From Planctomycetaceae bacterium (GTDB taxonomy: Bacteria > Planctomycetota > UBA1135 > GCA-002686595), in NCBI GenBank assembly GCA_011525785.1, contig WYBT01000038.1:124001-188000 (forward strand): 64,000 nt of DNA, in the 5' to 3' direction. A program made the translations under genes and the position numbers. The stretch's first letter is position 1. Every line of letters starts with the position of its first letter. Shown piece after piece: positions 26,683 through 35,408 of this stretch. The notes below the pieces were generated by a model. The model ran no database searches and had not been told where the DNA came from. It saw nothing but the letters and a program-made list of their open reading frames with translations.

Positions 26683-26774
26683 AGCGGCGAGGCTAGCCTA
26701 GCGGTGCGCGCTGATCCGATGCGATGGAGCGAGTGCGACGAGCGATTCGCGGCGTGTCGCCGTGAACCCAGCGC

Positions 26775-27866
26775 ATGCGGCCCACGTTGTGCGGCCCCAT
26801 GTGGCTCGAGCTCGCGACCTCGGCGCTGTGTGCGCTCCCGCAGGCGCCGGCGCGCGGGCAGCTCGTCGCCGATCTCGCAGCCCTGCGCCACGGCGTGCCC
26901 GGGCAAGCGGCCTTCGATGCGGCCGCGCCGAGCCTGGGCGCGATGCTCGAGTCGGGTGACGACGCTCTGATCCCCGGCGCTGCCTACGTGATCGGTGCGC
27001 ACGGCTTCGATGGCTACGCGAATCTCCTGCTCGCCACTTTGCAGCGCGAGGCGCAGCGGGAGGCATCGGCGCCGCTGCGGAGCTTCACTCACGTTCTCGA
27101 CGCGCTCGTGCGGCTCGAAGTCGAGGTTCCGGCCGAACTCGTGCTGGCCCGCACGCGCGCCGAGAACGCCGGGCTCGCGTACGTCGCCCTTGCGAGCCGC
27201 GCCGATGCTGCGCGCGCGCTCGACGGACTGTCCGGGCTCGTGTGCCTCGGTCTGCGCGACGAACCTGCGCACTGGGCCGCCTTGATCGAGCTCACGCTCG
27301 CACGCGATCCGCGCGGTGTGGATGAGCTGCTGTTCGGGCAGTCGTGGGTGCTCGAGGTCGAGGTGCAGGAGCGCGGCGGCTACGGCGCGTCGCACACCTT
27401 CAGCTCGGGCTTCGCGTGCTCGCTCTCGCGTTGGCCGCCCGCGGTGAACTACCGAGTTGTGCTTCCGCCGGCCGGCGCGCAGCTCGACTCGATCGAGTTC
27501 ACTCGCGTGGAGGTCGCCCGAGGGTGTCGCAGCACCAGCACCAACAGCCTCGACCAGCAGGGCTGGCGACTGCGCCTGCTGCGCGAGCTTCTCGCGGAGT
27601 CTGTCGTCCCGACGGCAAGCGACTTCGACGCGCGCATCGAGTTCGAGCACGCCGAGCAAGTGCGTCGCGACCTCGAAGCGCACGTCGCGACCGTTCGAGC
27701 GCGGCTGGAATCGATCGTCGACACGTTCGCGACCGACAAACTCGTCGATCCCGCTGCAAAGTCGCGGCTGCGTCTGCACGTCAAGCTGCGCGACCATCGA
27801 ACGGCGGGCGCGCCGCCGCTGCCGCAGCTGCGCAGTCGCGCCGACGTGACCTTCGAGCTTCGCTGA
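26775..27866 (+). CDS. Hypothetical protein, divergent from the two-component system
   Basis: A 363-residue protein from ATG 26775; ATG 26799 is an alternative start. The N-terminal 30 residues are mildly hydrophobic, with a possible signal ending near PQAPARG. The first 180 residues are helical and Ala/Leu-rich and could be HEAT-like. The C-terminal part (about 190-363) is mixed, with EVEVQERGGYGASHTFSSGF, DARIEFEHAEQVRRDLEAH and a final beta-rich tail. No family was recognised. It ends 8 bases before the convergent transporter gene. A link to the divergent sensor kinase is possible but unsupported. Confidence 0.65.
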   Translation: MRPTLCGPMWLELATSALCALPQAPARGQLVADLAALRHGVPGQAAFDAAAPSLGAMLESGDDALIPGAAYVIGAHGFDGYANLLLATLQREAQREASAPLRSFTHVLDALVRLEVEVPAELVLARTRAENAGLAYVALASRADAARALDGLSGLVCLGLRDEPAHWAALIELTLARDPRGVDELLFGQSWVLEVEVQERGGYGASHTFSSGFACSLSRWPPAVNYRVVLPPAGAQLDSIEFTRVEVARGCRSTSTNSLDQQGWRLRLLRELLAESVVPTASDFDARIEFEHAEQVRRDLEAHVATVRARLESIVDTFATDKLVDPAAKSRLRLHVKLRDHRTAGAPPLPQLRSRADVTFELR

Positions 27867-27874
27867 CGGGCGCG

Positions 27875-29671
27875 CTAGGCCGCAGTCAGCGGCCAGACGA
27901 GCGGAATCACCGTCAATGTGACCGCCATCGTGACCAGGTCGAGCGGCACGCCGAGCTTCAAGAAGTCCGTGAAGCGATAGCCGCCGGGCCCGTAGACCAT
28001 CAGGTTCGTCTGATAGCCGAAGGGCGTCGCGAAGCCGCAGGAGGCCGCGATCATGATCGCGATCAGGAAGGGGTGGAAGTCGACGCCCAGGCTCTTCGCG
28101 GTCGCCATCGCGATCGGGTACATGAGCGCCGCGGTCGCGTTGTTGGTCAGGATCTCGGTCAGGAGCATCGTGGTGGCGTAGATCGTCGCCAGCACGAGCC
28201 AGGGGTGTTCGCTGCCGATCGCATCGACCGCGCCGTTCGCGATCGTTGCGGCGAGGCCCGTGCTGCGCATCGTCTCGCCGATGCCCAGCGCCGCCGCGAT
28301 CGTGATCAGCACTTCCCAGTCGATGCTGCGGCGTGCATCGGTGGCGTTGCAGCAGCCCGTGAGCAGCATGCCGCCCGCAGCGAGCAAGCCGGCGTGCACC
28401 ATCGGCAACCACTCCATGCCTGCGGCGGCGACCATCGCGAGGAGCAATCCGATGGCGATCCAGGCCTTCTCGTGGCCCGGCGGACTGGAATCCTCGAGCC
28501 GCGACACGAGGAAGAAGTCCTTCGAGTTGCGCTGCTGCTCGTGGAAGCTGGGATGCGCCTCGAGCAGGAGCTGGTCGCCCGGCTCGAGCACGATGTCGCC
28601 GATCTTCTTGTTGATGCGCTGGCCCGAGCGCGCGACGGCGATCACGGCCGCGTTGTAGACCGAGCGGAACTTGCCGTCGCGGATCGTCATGCCGATCAGC
28701 GGGCAGTGGTTCGACACCACGGCCTCGATCATGCAGCGCTCCGAGCGCGGCGCATCGAGCTTGAACACCTGGTTGGTCGCCGGCCGCAGCCCGCGAACTT
28801 TGCGCAGCTCGACCACCGAATCGACGATGCCCACGAACACCAGTCGGTCGCCGGCTTGGAGCACTTCGGTTGAAGCGACGGCGGGCAGCACCTTCGATCC
28901 GCGCTCGATCTCGGCGAGGTACACGCCGGGCAATCCGCGCAGGCCCGCCTCTTCGATGCTCTTGCCGATCAGCGGACTGGCCGGCTCGAGCTCCATCTCG
29001 GTGGTGTACTCGCGCGGATCGCTCGACGCGCTCAAGGTCGGTTTGCGATCGGGCAGGAGCCAGCGGCTCGTGACGAGGATGAACACGATGCCGACTGCGG
29101 TCGCGGGCAGCGCGACCCACGACAGATCGAACATGCCGAGCGAGTCGCGATTGCCGGTCTCGGCCACGACGAGCCCGTAGACGACCATGTTCGTGCTCGT
29201 GCCGATCAGCGTGCACGTGCCGCCCAGGATCGTCGCGAACGACAGCGGCATGAACAGCTTGCCCGGCGCGATGCCCGTGCGCTTGCACAGGTCGGAGAGC
29301 ACCGGCATGAACATCGCGACGATCGGCGTGTTGTTGAGGAACGCCGAAAGGCCCGCGCAGGGGATCATCAGCCGCGCCTGTGCGCCGGCGATCGAGCGGG
29401 GCCGGCCGAGCAGCGGCCTGGTGAGCAAGGTCATGGCCCCGGTGCGCGACAGGCCGACCACCACGACGTACAGCACCGCGACCGTGATCACGGCCTCGTT
29501 GCCCAGGCCCGCGACGAGCTTGCCCGCGCTCGGAAAGGCGTCCGAGAACAGCCCCGCGGTCATGAACAGCGCGACCACGGCCAACATGACCATGTCGGTC
29601 GCCAGGTTGCGGGCGAGCGCCGCGACCATCAGCGCCAGCACGGCGAGCGTGAACCAGGATTCCCAAGTCAT
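27875..29671 (-). CDS. SLC13-type divalent anion transporter with two TrkA-C domains
   Basis: A 598-residue protein starting at ATG 29671. It has N- and C-terminal membrane bundles with the family signatures AFLNNTPIVAMFMPVL, LGGTCTLIGTSTNMVVYG and, near the end, LTNNATAALMYPIAMA and TPFGYQTNLMVYGPGGY. Between them (about residues 205-375) are two cytoplasmic TrkA-C/RCK-C type domains (EAGLRGLPGVYLAEIERGSK, GDRLVFVGIVDSV, GDQLLLEAHPSF). Members of this group carry sulfate, carboxylates or other anions with sodium. The substrate cannot be chosen here. It lies 108 bases downstream of the renalase-like gene on the same strand. Confidence 0.92.
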   Translation of the reverse strand: MTWESWFTLAVLALMVAALARNLATDMVMLAVVALFMTAGLFSDAFPSAGKLVAGLGNEAVITVAVLYVVVVGLSRTGAMTLLTRPLLGRPRSIAGAQARLMIPCAGLSAFLNNTPIVAMFMPVLSDLCKRTGIAPGKLFMPLSFATILGGTCTLIGTSTNMVVYGLVVAETGNRDSLGMFDLSWVALPATAVGIVFILVTSRWLLPDRKPTLSASSDPREYTTEMELEPASPLIGKSIEEAGLRGLPGVYLAEIERGSKVLPAVASTEVLQAGDRLVFVGIVDSVVELRKVRGLRPATNQVFKLDAPRSERCMIEAVVSNHCPLIGMTIRDGKFRSVYNAAVIAVARSGQRINKKIGDIVLEPGDQLLLEAHPSFHEQQRNSKDFFLVSRLEDSSPPGHEKAWIAIGLLLAMVAAAGMEWLPMVHAGLLAAGGMLLTGCCNATDARRSIDWEVLITIAAALGIGETMRSTGLAATIANGAVDAIGSEHPWLVLATIYATTMLLTEILTNNATAALMYPIAMATAKSLGVDFHPFLIAIMIAASCGFATPFGYQTNLMVYGPGGYRFTDFLKLGVPLDLVTMAVTLTVIPLVWPLTAA

Positions 29672-29779
29672 GGGCGGGGGGCGCGGGACTGTATCGGCGC
29701 CCCGTGAAGATTGCTCGCGAGCTGCTGGGGCGACGGTTCCGGTCCCGGGAGTCGACTCGCGACGCCCGCCAGCGCCGTT

Positions 29780-30799
29780 TCAGCCGCGCGCAACCAGCGC
29801 GCGCGCGGCGGCTTGGCCGCTGAGGAACGCGCCTTCGACGCGCCCGCCGACGCAGCCGTCGCCGGCGAAGGCCAGCGCGCGGGCGTCGTCGAGCCAGGCC
29901 AGCGGGGCTGGCGAAGCGACCGACGACGGTCCCGAAGGCTCGAGGGGCGCGGGCAATGCGTAGCGCCAGCGGTGCGCATCGCTGTGTGCGAGGGGCTGCA
30001 GCTCGACGCCGCTCGCGCGCGCGAACTCGTCGATCAAGCGCGCTGCGACCTGCTCGCGCGGGAGCTCGAGGTGCGCGCGCGTCCACTCGGGCGTCGCATG
30101 CAGCACCCAACTCTCGCCGGCGGCGCGTCCGGGCTTGGAGTTGTTGCGCGCGATCCACGACAGACCGCTGTCGTGGCAGAAGGCGCCGTCGAACTCGACG
30201 GCGAGGCGCTCGTGCAATCCGACGAGCACGGCCCAGCACGGACTCGCCTCGACTTGAGCGGCGCGTTGGGCCAGCTCGCTCTGGCCGCGGAACAGCGCGG
30301 CCGCTTGAGGCAGCGGCAGAGTCGCCACGAGCAGCTCGAAGTGGCCCAGGAGCTCGCCCGCGGCGTTCCGCAGTCGCCACGCGCCGCCCTCGAAGCTCGC
30401 GCTCGAGACCTGTGTGTTGCAGCGCACGTCCAACTCGCGCGCGAGGCGCGTCGCCAGTGCGTTCATCGCCGGCACGCCGACCCAGCGCAACGTCGGCTCG
30501 CGCAGTTCGCTCACGCGACCGCTCGCGAGCGCGACGATGCGCCCGGTCCACGGCGCGACCACGCCCTCGGACTGCCAGTGGCGCACGCGCTCGACGAAGC
30601 CCTCGTCGCGCGCGGTGAAGTACTGCGCGCCGTGGTCGAACTCGAAGGGCGGCGCGCGGCGCATGCTGGTGCGTCCGCCCGGCCCGCGGCCCTTGTCGAA
30701 CACGACCGGCGCGAAGCCCGCGCGCGCGAGCTCCTCGGCCGCCGAGAGCCCGGCGATCCCGGCGCCGATCACCGCCACGCGCTTCTGGGTTTCGTTCAC
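29780..30799 (-). CDS. Renalase-like FAD/NAD(P)-dependent oxidoreductase
   Basis: A 339-residue protein from ATG 30799. The N-terminal FAD motif is VAVIGAGIAGLSAAEEL (residues 8-24), followed by a GGRTSMRR loop and FDHGAQYFTARD, both characteristic of the renalase / bacterial MSMEG-type amine-oxidase group. The C-terminal flavin contact is LAFAGDGCVGGRVEGAFLSG. Known bacterial renalases oxidise dihydro isomers of NAD(P)H, a metabolite-repair role; that function is inferred by family only. The gene sits 34 bases downstream of the GNAT gene, so the two are probably co-transcribed. Confidence 0.85.
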   Translation of the reverse strand: MNETQKRVAVIGAGIAGLSAAEELARAGFAPVVFDKGRGPGGRTSMRRAPPFEFDHGAQYFTARDEGFVERVRHWQSEGVVAPWTGRIVALASGRVSELREPTLRWVGVPAMNALATRLARELDVRCNTQVSSASFEGGAWRLRNAAGELLGHFELLVATLPLPQAAALFRGQSELAQRAAQVEASPCWAVLVGLHERLAVEFDGAFCHDSGLSWIARNNSKPGRAAGESWVLHATPEWTRAHLELPREQVAARLIDEFARASGVELQPLAHSDAHRWRYALPAPLEPSGPSSVASPAPLAWLDDARALAFAGDGCVGGRVEGAFLSGQAAARALVARG

Positions 30800-30833
30800 G
30801 CAGCTTTCCTTCGCAGCTCGCCGCGCAGCCGAT

Positions 30834-31637
30834 TCACTTCAGCGGCCCGTGCATGTGCTGGATCTCGAACACGGCGCGCGCACCGGCCGCGAGCAGCGCG
30901 CGCGCCGCGGCTTCGTCGCGTTCGATCACCAGCTGGAGGTGGGGGCGGCCGGGCGGAACGAGTTCGAGCAGACGTTCGAGCACGCCCAGGGCCGCGCGCG
31001 CGTCGCGCAGCCGGAAGGGAAAACAGCCGGGAAAGTGCGGGTCGAAGGGCGCGAGCGCGGTCGGGCGGCCTTCGAACTCGAAGGCGAGCACGCGCGCGCC
31101 CGGGCGCGTGCGGTGGCGCGCGAGCAGGCCGGGCGCGACCTCGAATTCACGCTCGAGCTGCTCGTCGAGCTCCGCCGGCGGCTCGTGCGCCGCGACCGCT
31201 GAAGGCGACGGTGCGAGCGCGAGCGGCGTGTCGAGCGCGATGCGCACGACCCACGTGCGGTAGTCGCCGCGCATGCCGACCGAGCGGTACAGCTCGAGCG
31301 CGGGCTCGTTGTCGACCTTCACGTTGAGCTGCCAGCTCGTGCAGCCCGCTGCGGCCATGCGCCGGCCGAGTTCGAGCACGATCGCGCGGCCCAGGCCGCG
31401 ACCGCGCGCCGTCGGCGCCACGACCACGTTGCGCACGTAGCCGCTCGCGCCGAGCACCTGCCCGTAGCCGTAGCCGACGATCTCGCCGTCGAGTTCGGCG
31501 AAGAAGGTGTCGGGGCCCTGCGTGTTCAGCCACGCGACCGCGGTGGGAAGCGGGTCGTCGACGCCCAGTTCGCGGAACAGGCGCGCCCAGACCTCGAAGT
31601 GCTCGGGGGCGGCGTTCAGGAAGCGCGGCGTGCTCAC
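30834..31637 (-). CDS. GNAT-family N-acetyltransferase, two-domain
   Basis: A 267-residue protein starting at GTG 31637. The N-terminal GNAT domain (about 1-140) shows the acetyl-CoA loop VVAPTARGRGLGRAIVLELG and the VKVDNEPALELYRSVGM motif. The C-terminal half (about 150-267) is a second, more divergent GNAT-like fold (ALLAAGARAVFEIQHMHGPL at the end). Tandem GNAT enzymes occur among mycothiol-synthase-like and other acetyltransferases; the substrate is not determined. It is the first gene of a probable operon with the renalase-like gene and perhaps the SLC13-type transporter. It is divergent from the subtilase gene. Confidence 0.85.
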   Translation of the reverse strand: MSTPRFLNAAPEHFEVWARLFRELGVDDPLPTAVAWLNTQGPDTFFAELDGEIVGYGYGQVLGASGYVRNVVVAPTARGRGLGRAIVLELGRRMAAAGCTSWQLNVKVDNEPALELYRSVGMRGDYRTWVVRIALDTPLALAPSPSAVAAHEPPAELDEQLEREFEVAPGLLARHRTRPGARVLAFEFEGRPTALAPFDPHFPGCFPFRLRDARAALGVLERLLELVPPGRPHLQLVIERDEAAARALLAAGARAVFEIQHMHGPLK

Positions 31638-31815
31638 GGACCGGGGAGGGTAGCAGCGCTGCGAGCCGACAGCGGCGGGGGCGCTGCTGCCTGCGTCGCG
31701 CCTGGTCGCGTCCGGCCCTATTTCTCCGCGAAAGGCGGCGCGAACGGCGCGCGCGCGAGTGGAGGACCGACGGAGCCGCTCGGCGCTCCTTCGCGCAACT
31801 CCTCACGCATCGAAC

Positions 31816-34800
31816 ATGAACCCCACCTCCGCCTCCCTGGCTGCCTTGTTCCTCGTCGCTCCTGCGTCAGCGCAGCAGCCTTTCGCCCCCGTCGCGTCGG
31901 ACGTCGATCTTTCCGCGGGGTGGCTGAGCGACGCGCCGCTCACACCGCAGACCGTCGCGCCGCTGCTCGACGACGAGGTCCCGCTGCCCGTCGGCGCGCA
32001 CGTCGTGCCCGAGCCCGGCGGCGACCGCGAACTCAGCCCCGCCTCCGGCGATCCGTACTTCCTCGGCTTCGCCGCGGGCGCGCACTACCCGCCCGCCGAC
32101 GAGCGCATCGACCCGGAGCTGCTCGCCCAACTCGCCGCGCAGCGCGCCGACGGCCGTCCGGCGGGCGCGAACTACGCCTTCGTGATGTTCTCGCGGCGCA
32201 TGACCGAGGAGCGCCTCGAAGTGCTCGAGGAGCTGGGCGCGCGCGTGCTCGAGCGGCACCCGCACTACACGCTCAAGGTCGTGTTCGATGCCGCGCGGCT
32301 CGAAGAGCTGGCCGGGCTCGACTTCGTGCGCTGGATCGGCGTCGCCAAGCCTTGGCAGAAGCTCCACCCCGCGCTCGCGCCTGCGTTGGCGGCGGTGCAC
32401 GACGGCGAACGCGCCGAGCTCTACATCAACCTGTTCGACTCCGATCTGTGCGAGCAGTCGACCAGCCATCCGGTCGCCGCGGCCAGCTTCCGCGCCGGCG
32501 CGAGCGTGACCGAGCTCCCCGGGCACGAGGCGCTGACTTGGATGTCCAACGGCTGGCAGCAGCGCGCGCTCGAGGAGCTGGGCGTCGAAGTGCTCGAGTA
32601 CGTCGAGTCGATCCGCGCCTTCCGCGCCCGCGTCGCGCCCGCGTCGGTCGAACAGCTTGCGGCGCTCGACTTCGTGCAGTTCCTCGAGCCCGCGGCGCCG
32701 TCCGAGCCGCACGCGCTGCACGACCAGTCGATGCCGATGGTCAACGCCGACATCATGCGCAGCCAGTTCAACGGCGCGTGGAACCAGTACTGCGTGGTGG
32801 GCTACGCGGACTCGGGCTTCTACGGGCACCCCGACCTGCTGCACACGCTCGGACTGGGCTGGGACTTCTCCTCCGACGGCAATCCGTGGATCGACAACTG
32901 CGGCCACGGCACGCACGTGTTCGGGACGATGCTCGGCAGCGGCAACGTGACCGACGAGCACGCCGGCGTCGCGCCGGGGCTCAGCACCTGGCACGGCGGC
33001 TACCACTTCAACGTCAAGATCTTCAGCACGACCTGCCAGGGCAGCTTCTCGCTCTCGTCCGCGATGAACGTGCTGCACGCGCCGTTCACCACCGGCGGCT
33101 TCACCACGCCCAAGCCGCACGTGCAGAACCACTCGTGGGGTTCGATCGCGACCGGCGGTTGGTTCGGAACCGAAGCCGAAGCGCGCCTGCTCGACAACGA
33201 AGTGTTCGGCCACGGGCAGTTGCTGTGCTTCTCGGCCGGCAACGCGGGGCCGGGCGCGGGCTCGCTGACGCTGCAGGCTTCGGCCAAGAACGTGCTCACG
33301 GTCGGAAGCGTGGTCGACGAATTCAGCAGCGTCGGCGCGGCCGGCGAGATCTCGGGCTTCTCGAGCCGCGGGCCGGCCGCCGACGGGCGCTGGAAGCCCA
33401 ACGTGTGCGCGGTGGGTCAGGACGTGTTGTCGCTGCTCACCAACTCGAGCAGCTACACGAGCAAGAGCGGCACCTCGATGGCTTCGCCGCACGTCGCCGG
33501 CGTCGCGGCGCAGATCGTCGACGCCAAGACCACGCAAGTTGGCTACAAGGCCGACTTGCTCGCGGCGATGCTCATGGGTTCGGCCATTCAGCGCAACAAC
33601 ACCGTGATCAGCACCGAGACCGACGCTCACCTGTCGAACTACGGCGCGGGCCGCGTCGACGCGCGGCGCGCGATCCAGAACACGCCGCAGTGGAACATGC
33701 AGTCGTGGAACATCAATCAGGGCGGCAGCGTCGCGTTCGCCGACTTCACCGTGCCGGTCGGGACGACGCGCATGGTGGTGTGCATGCGCTACCACGAGAC
33801 CGCGGCCTCCTCGGGCGCCTCGCGCGCGCTGGTGCACGACTTCGACCTGTTCCTCGACGCCGCGCCGTTCACGGCTTCGAACACGGCCAGCGGCGACTTC
33901 TTCGCGCACGCCTCGCAGCTCGACAACACCGAGATCCGCGTGCTCAACAATCCGACCAGCGGATCGTGGCGCTGGAAGAGCTGGCCGACGTCGGTCGGCG
34001 CGACGTGCGACGTCAGCGTGACCGTGGCGACGACCACCGGGAACATCACGCCCGCGGGCTCGTTGACCGTGCTCAGCAGCGACACCTGCCTCGCGCCGGG
34101 CGAAGTCGTGAGCATCGACGCCTACTACACCGTGACCGGTGACACGGCTTCGGCGGTGTGGCTCGAAACGAGTTCGTCGGGGGACTCGCTCGTCGCCGCT
34201 GATGCGTTCCTCTACGACAACCGCGTCGCCAACATGCTCGACAACGACTTCTTCGGGCGTGACATGACGATCGGCAACGTTCCGATCGGCGTGGCGCGGC
34301 GCGCGCGCTGGCAGACGCGCTGGTTCACCGAAGGGCTCAAGACCTTCCAGATCGACGCGCGCTCTGAGAACGCGGTGCAGGCGACGCGGGTCGAGACGTT
34401 CTACGTGGACGGCACGCCGCCCGCGGGGCCCGCGACGGTGAGCTCGCCGACGCACACGCCCGGCGTGATCCAGTGCGCGCAGGGCCTCACCATGCAGTGG
34501 AGCGCGGCCACCGACAGCGTCTCGGGGCTGGCCGGGTACGTGGTGCTGCTCGACAGCACCTCGGGCACGCAACCGACCAGCGCGACTCCGGGCGCGATCG
34601 TGCTCCCGAGCAGCGCGACGAGCTGGAACACGACGCTCACGCCCGACTTGAACGGCCGCTGGTTCCACATCCGCGCCTACGACAACTGCGGAAATCTCGG
34701 GACGACGCGCCACTACGGCCCGATCAACGCGCACGGCTCGTACATCAGCAACTACTGCACGGCCAAGCCCAATTCGCTCGGCTGCGTCCCGACGATCAGT

Positions 34801-35154
34801 GCGAGCGGCTCGCCCAACCTGTTGAGCGGCTCGATGACGGTCACTTGCTCGAGCGTGCTCAATCAGAAGAACGGACTGCTCTTCTGGGGCCGCGCGATCC
34901 AGGCCACGCCGTTCCAGGGCGGCTGGCTGTGCGTGGCGTCGCCAACGATCCGCACGCCGGTTCAATCCAGCGGCGGCTCCGTCAACGGCAACAACTGCAC
35001 GGGCTCGTTCTCGTACACGTTCACGCCGGCGTACTACGCGTCGCAGGGCCTGACCGAGGGCCAGCTCGTGCACTGCCAGTACTGGATGCGCGACCCGGCC
35101 AGCGCGAGCCAGACCGGCCTGTCGGCGGCGGTGCGCTTCGCGCTGTGCCAGTAG
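31816..35154 (+). CDS. Secreted subtilisin-like serine protease (S8) with shared C-terminal domain
   Basis: A 1112-residue protein from ATG 31816, with a signal peptide (residues 1-19, ending APASA). A prodomain-like region spans about 100-300. The S8 domain spans about 325-600 and has catalytic Asp332 (VGYADSGFYGHPD), His364 (NCGHGTHVFGT) and Ser554 (SGTSMASPHVAG). Beta-sandwich domains follow at about 640-970, including a typical TPPAGPATVSSPTH linker and Ig-like region. Residues 980-1112 are the Cys-containing C-terminal domain shared with five other proteins in this window (YCTAKPNSLGC start, GLLFWG, WLCVASP, QYWMRDP). A secreted or surface-held endopeptidase is inferred. Confidence 0.93.
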   Translation: MNPTSASLAALFLVAPASAQQPFAPVASDVDLSAGWLSDAPLTPQTVAPLLDDEVPLPVGAHVVPEPGGDRELSPASGDPYFLGFAAGAHYPPADERIDPELLAQLAAQRADGRPAGANYAFVMFSRRMTEERLEVLEELGARVLERHPHYTLKVVFDAARLEELAGLDFVRWIGVAKPWQKLHPALAPALAAVHDGERAELYINLFDSDLCEQSTSHPVAAASFRAGASVTELPGHEALTWMSNGWQQRALEELGVEVLEYVESIRAFRARVAPASVEQLAALDFVQFLEPAAPSEPHALHDQSMPMVNADIMRSQFNGAWNQYCVVGYADSGFYGHPDLLHTLGLGWDFSSDGNPWIDNCGHGTHVFGTMLGSGNVTDEHAGVAPGLSTWHGGYHFNVKIFSTTCQGSFSLSSAMNVLHAPFTTGGFTTPKPHVQNHSWGSIATGGWFGTEAEARLLDNEVFGHGQLLCFSAGNAGPGAGSLTLQASAKNVLTVGSVVDEFSSVGAAGEISGFSSRGPAADGRWKPNVCAVGQDVLSLLTNSSSYTSKSGTSMASPHVAGVAAQIVDAKTTQVGYKADLLAAMLMGSAIQRNNTVISTETDAHLSNYGAGRVDARRAIQNTPQWNMQSWNINQGGSVAFADFTVPVGTTRMVVCMRYHETAASSGASRALVHDFDLFLDAAPFTASNTASGDFFAHASQLDNTEIRVLNNPTSGSWRWKSWPTSVGATCDVSVTVATTTGNITPAGSLTVLSSDTCLAPGEVVSIDAYYTVTGDTASAVWLETSSSGDSLVAADAFLYDNRVANMLDNDFFGRDMTIGNVPIGVARRARWQTRWFTEGLKTFQIDARSENAVQATRVETFYVDGTPPAGPATVSSPTHTPGVIQCAQGLTMQWSAATDSVSGLAGYVVLLDSTSGTQPTSATPGAIVLPSSATSWNTTLTPDLNGRWFHIRAYDNCGNLGTTRHYGPINAHGSYISNYCTAKPNSLGCVPTISASGSPNLLSGSMTVTCSSVLNQKNGLLFWGRAIQATPFQGGWLCVASPTIRTPVQSSGGSVNGNNCTGSFSYTFTPAYYASQGLTEGQLVHCQYWMRDPASASQTGLSAAVRFALCQ

Positions 35155-35290
35155 CTGCGCCGCGCTTCTCGCGCGCACGCCCATCGGCCGCGTCGGCGTT
35201 GTTCGCCGGCGCGGCCGCGCTCGTTTCGCTGCTCGTCTCAGCGCTCGCTTCGCTGCTCGTTTCCGCGCGGCCTTCATGCCGCATCCAATG

Positions 35291-35354
35291 GGCGTGTCAG
35301 CCAAAGCGCCGACACGCCCCGCGGCATTCGGCCGCGCTGAGCTGTCGGTTTTTT
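35291..35354 (+). terminator. Probable intrinsic terminator after the subtilase gene
   Basis: Two GC-rich hairpins, 35291-35298 with 35311-35318 and 35321-35325 with 35331-35335, are followed by a run of six T at 35349-35354. They lie about 140 bases after the plus-strand subtilase stop. Read on the plus strand this has the order of a Rho-independent terminator, although the T-run starts about 13 bases after the second hairpin. Confidence 0.55.
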
Positions 35355-35355
35355 C

Positions 35356-35408
35356 GCTACTCCTTCCAGGGATCCTCGCGCGGCGCGAGGATCCCTGGAA
35401 GGAGTAGC
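35356..35408. repeat. Perfect 53-base palindrome (25-base arms, 3-base loop)
   Basis: Bases 35356-35380 are exactly complementary to 35384-35408, with loop CGG. The palindrome abuts the stop codon of the minus-strand glycosyltransferase gene (35409-35411) and lies between two convergent genes. It has no T-run on the minus strand. A role in stopping transcription from both sides or protecting mRNA ends is likely. Such a perfect arm length is unusual for an ordinary terminator. Confidence 0.85.

Noticed and set aside
26679..30551. A 1290-codon minus-strand frame over several genes
   Set aside because: It crosses the sensor kinase start, the 26775 gene and the SLC13-type and renalase-like genes in a different frame. 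The product is low-complexity Arg/Ala-rich, so it is a shadow frame.
31867..35304. A 1145-codon open frame on the minus strand opposite the subtilase
   Set aside because: Its product is Arg/Ala/His-rich without any domain. It mirrors the plus-strand subtilase, which has catalytic motifs. Long antisense frames are expected at this GC content.
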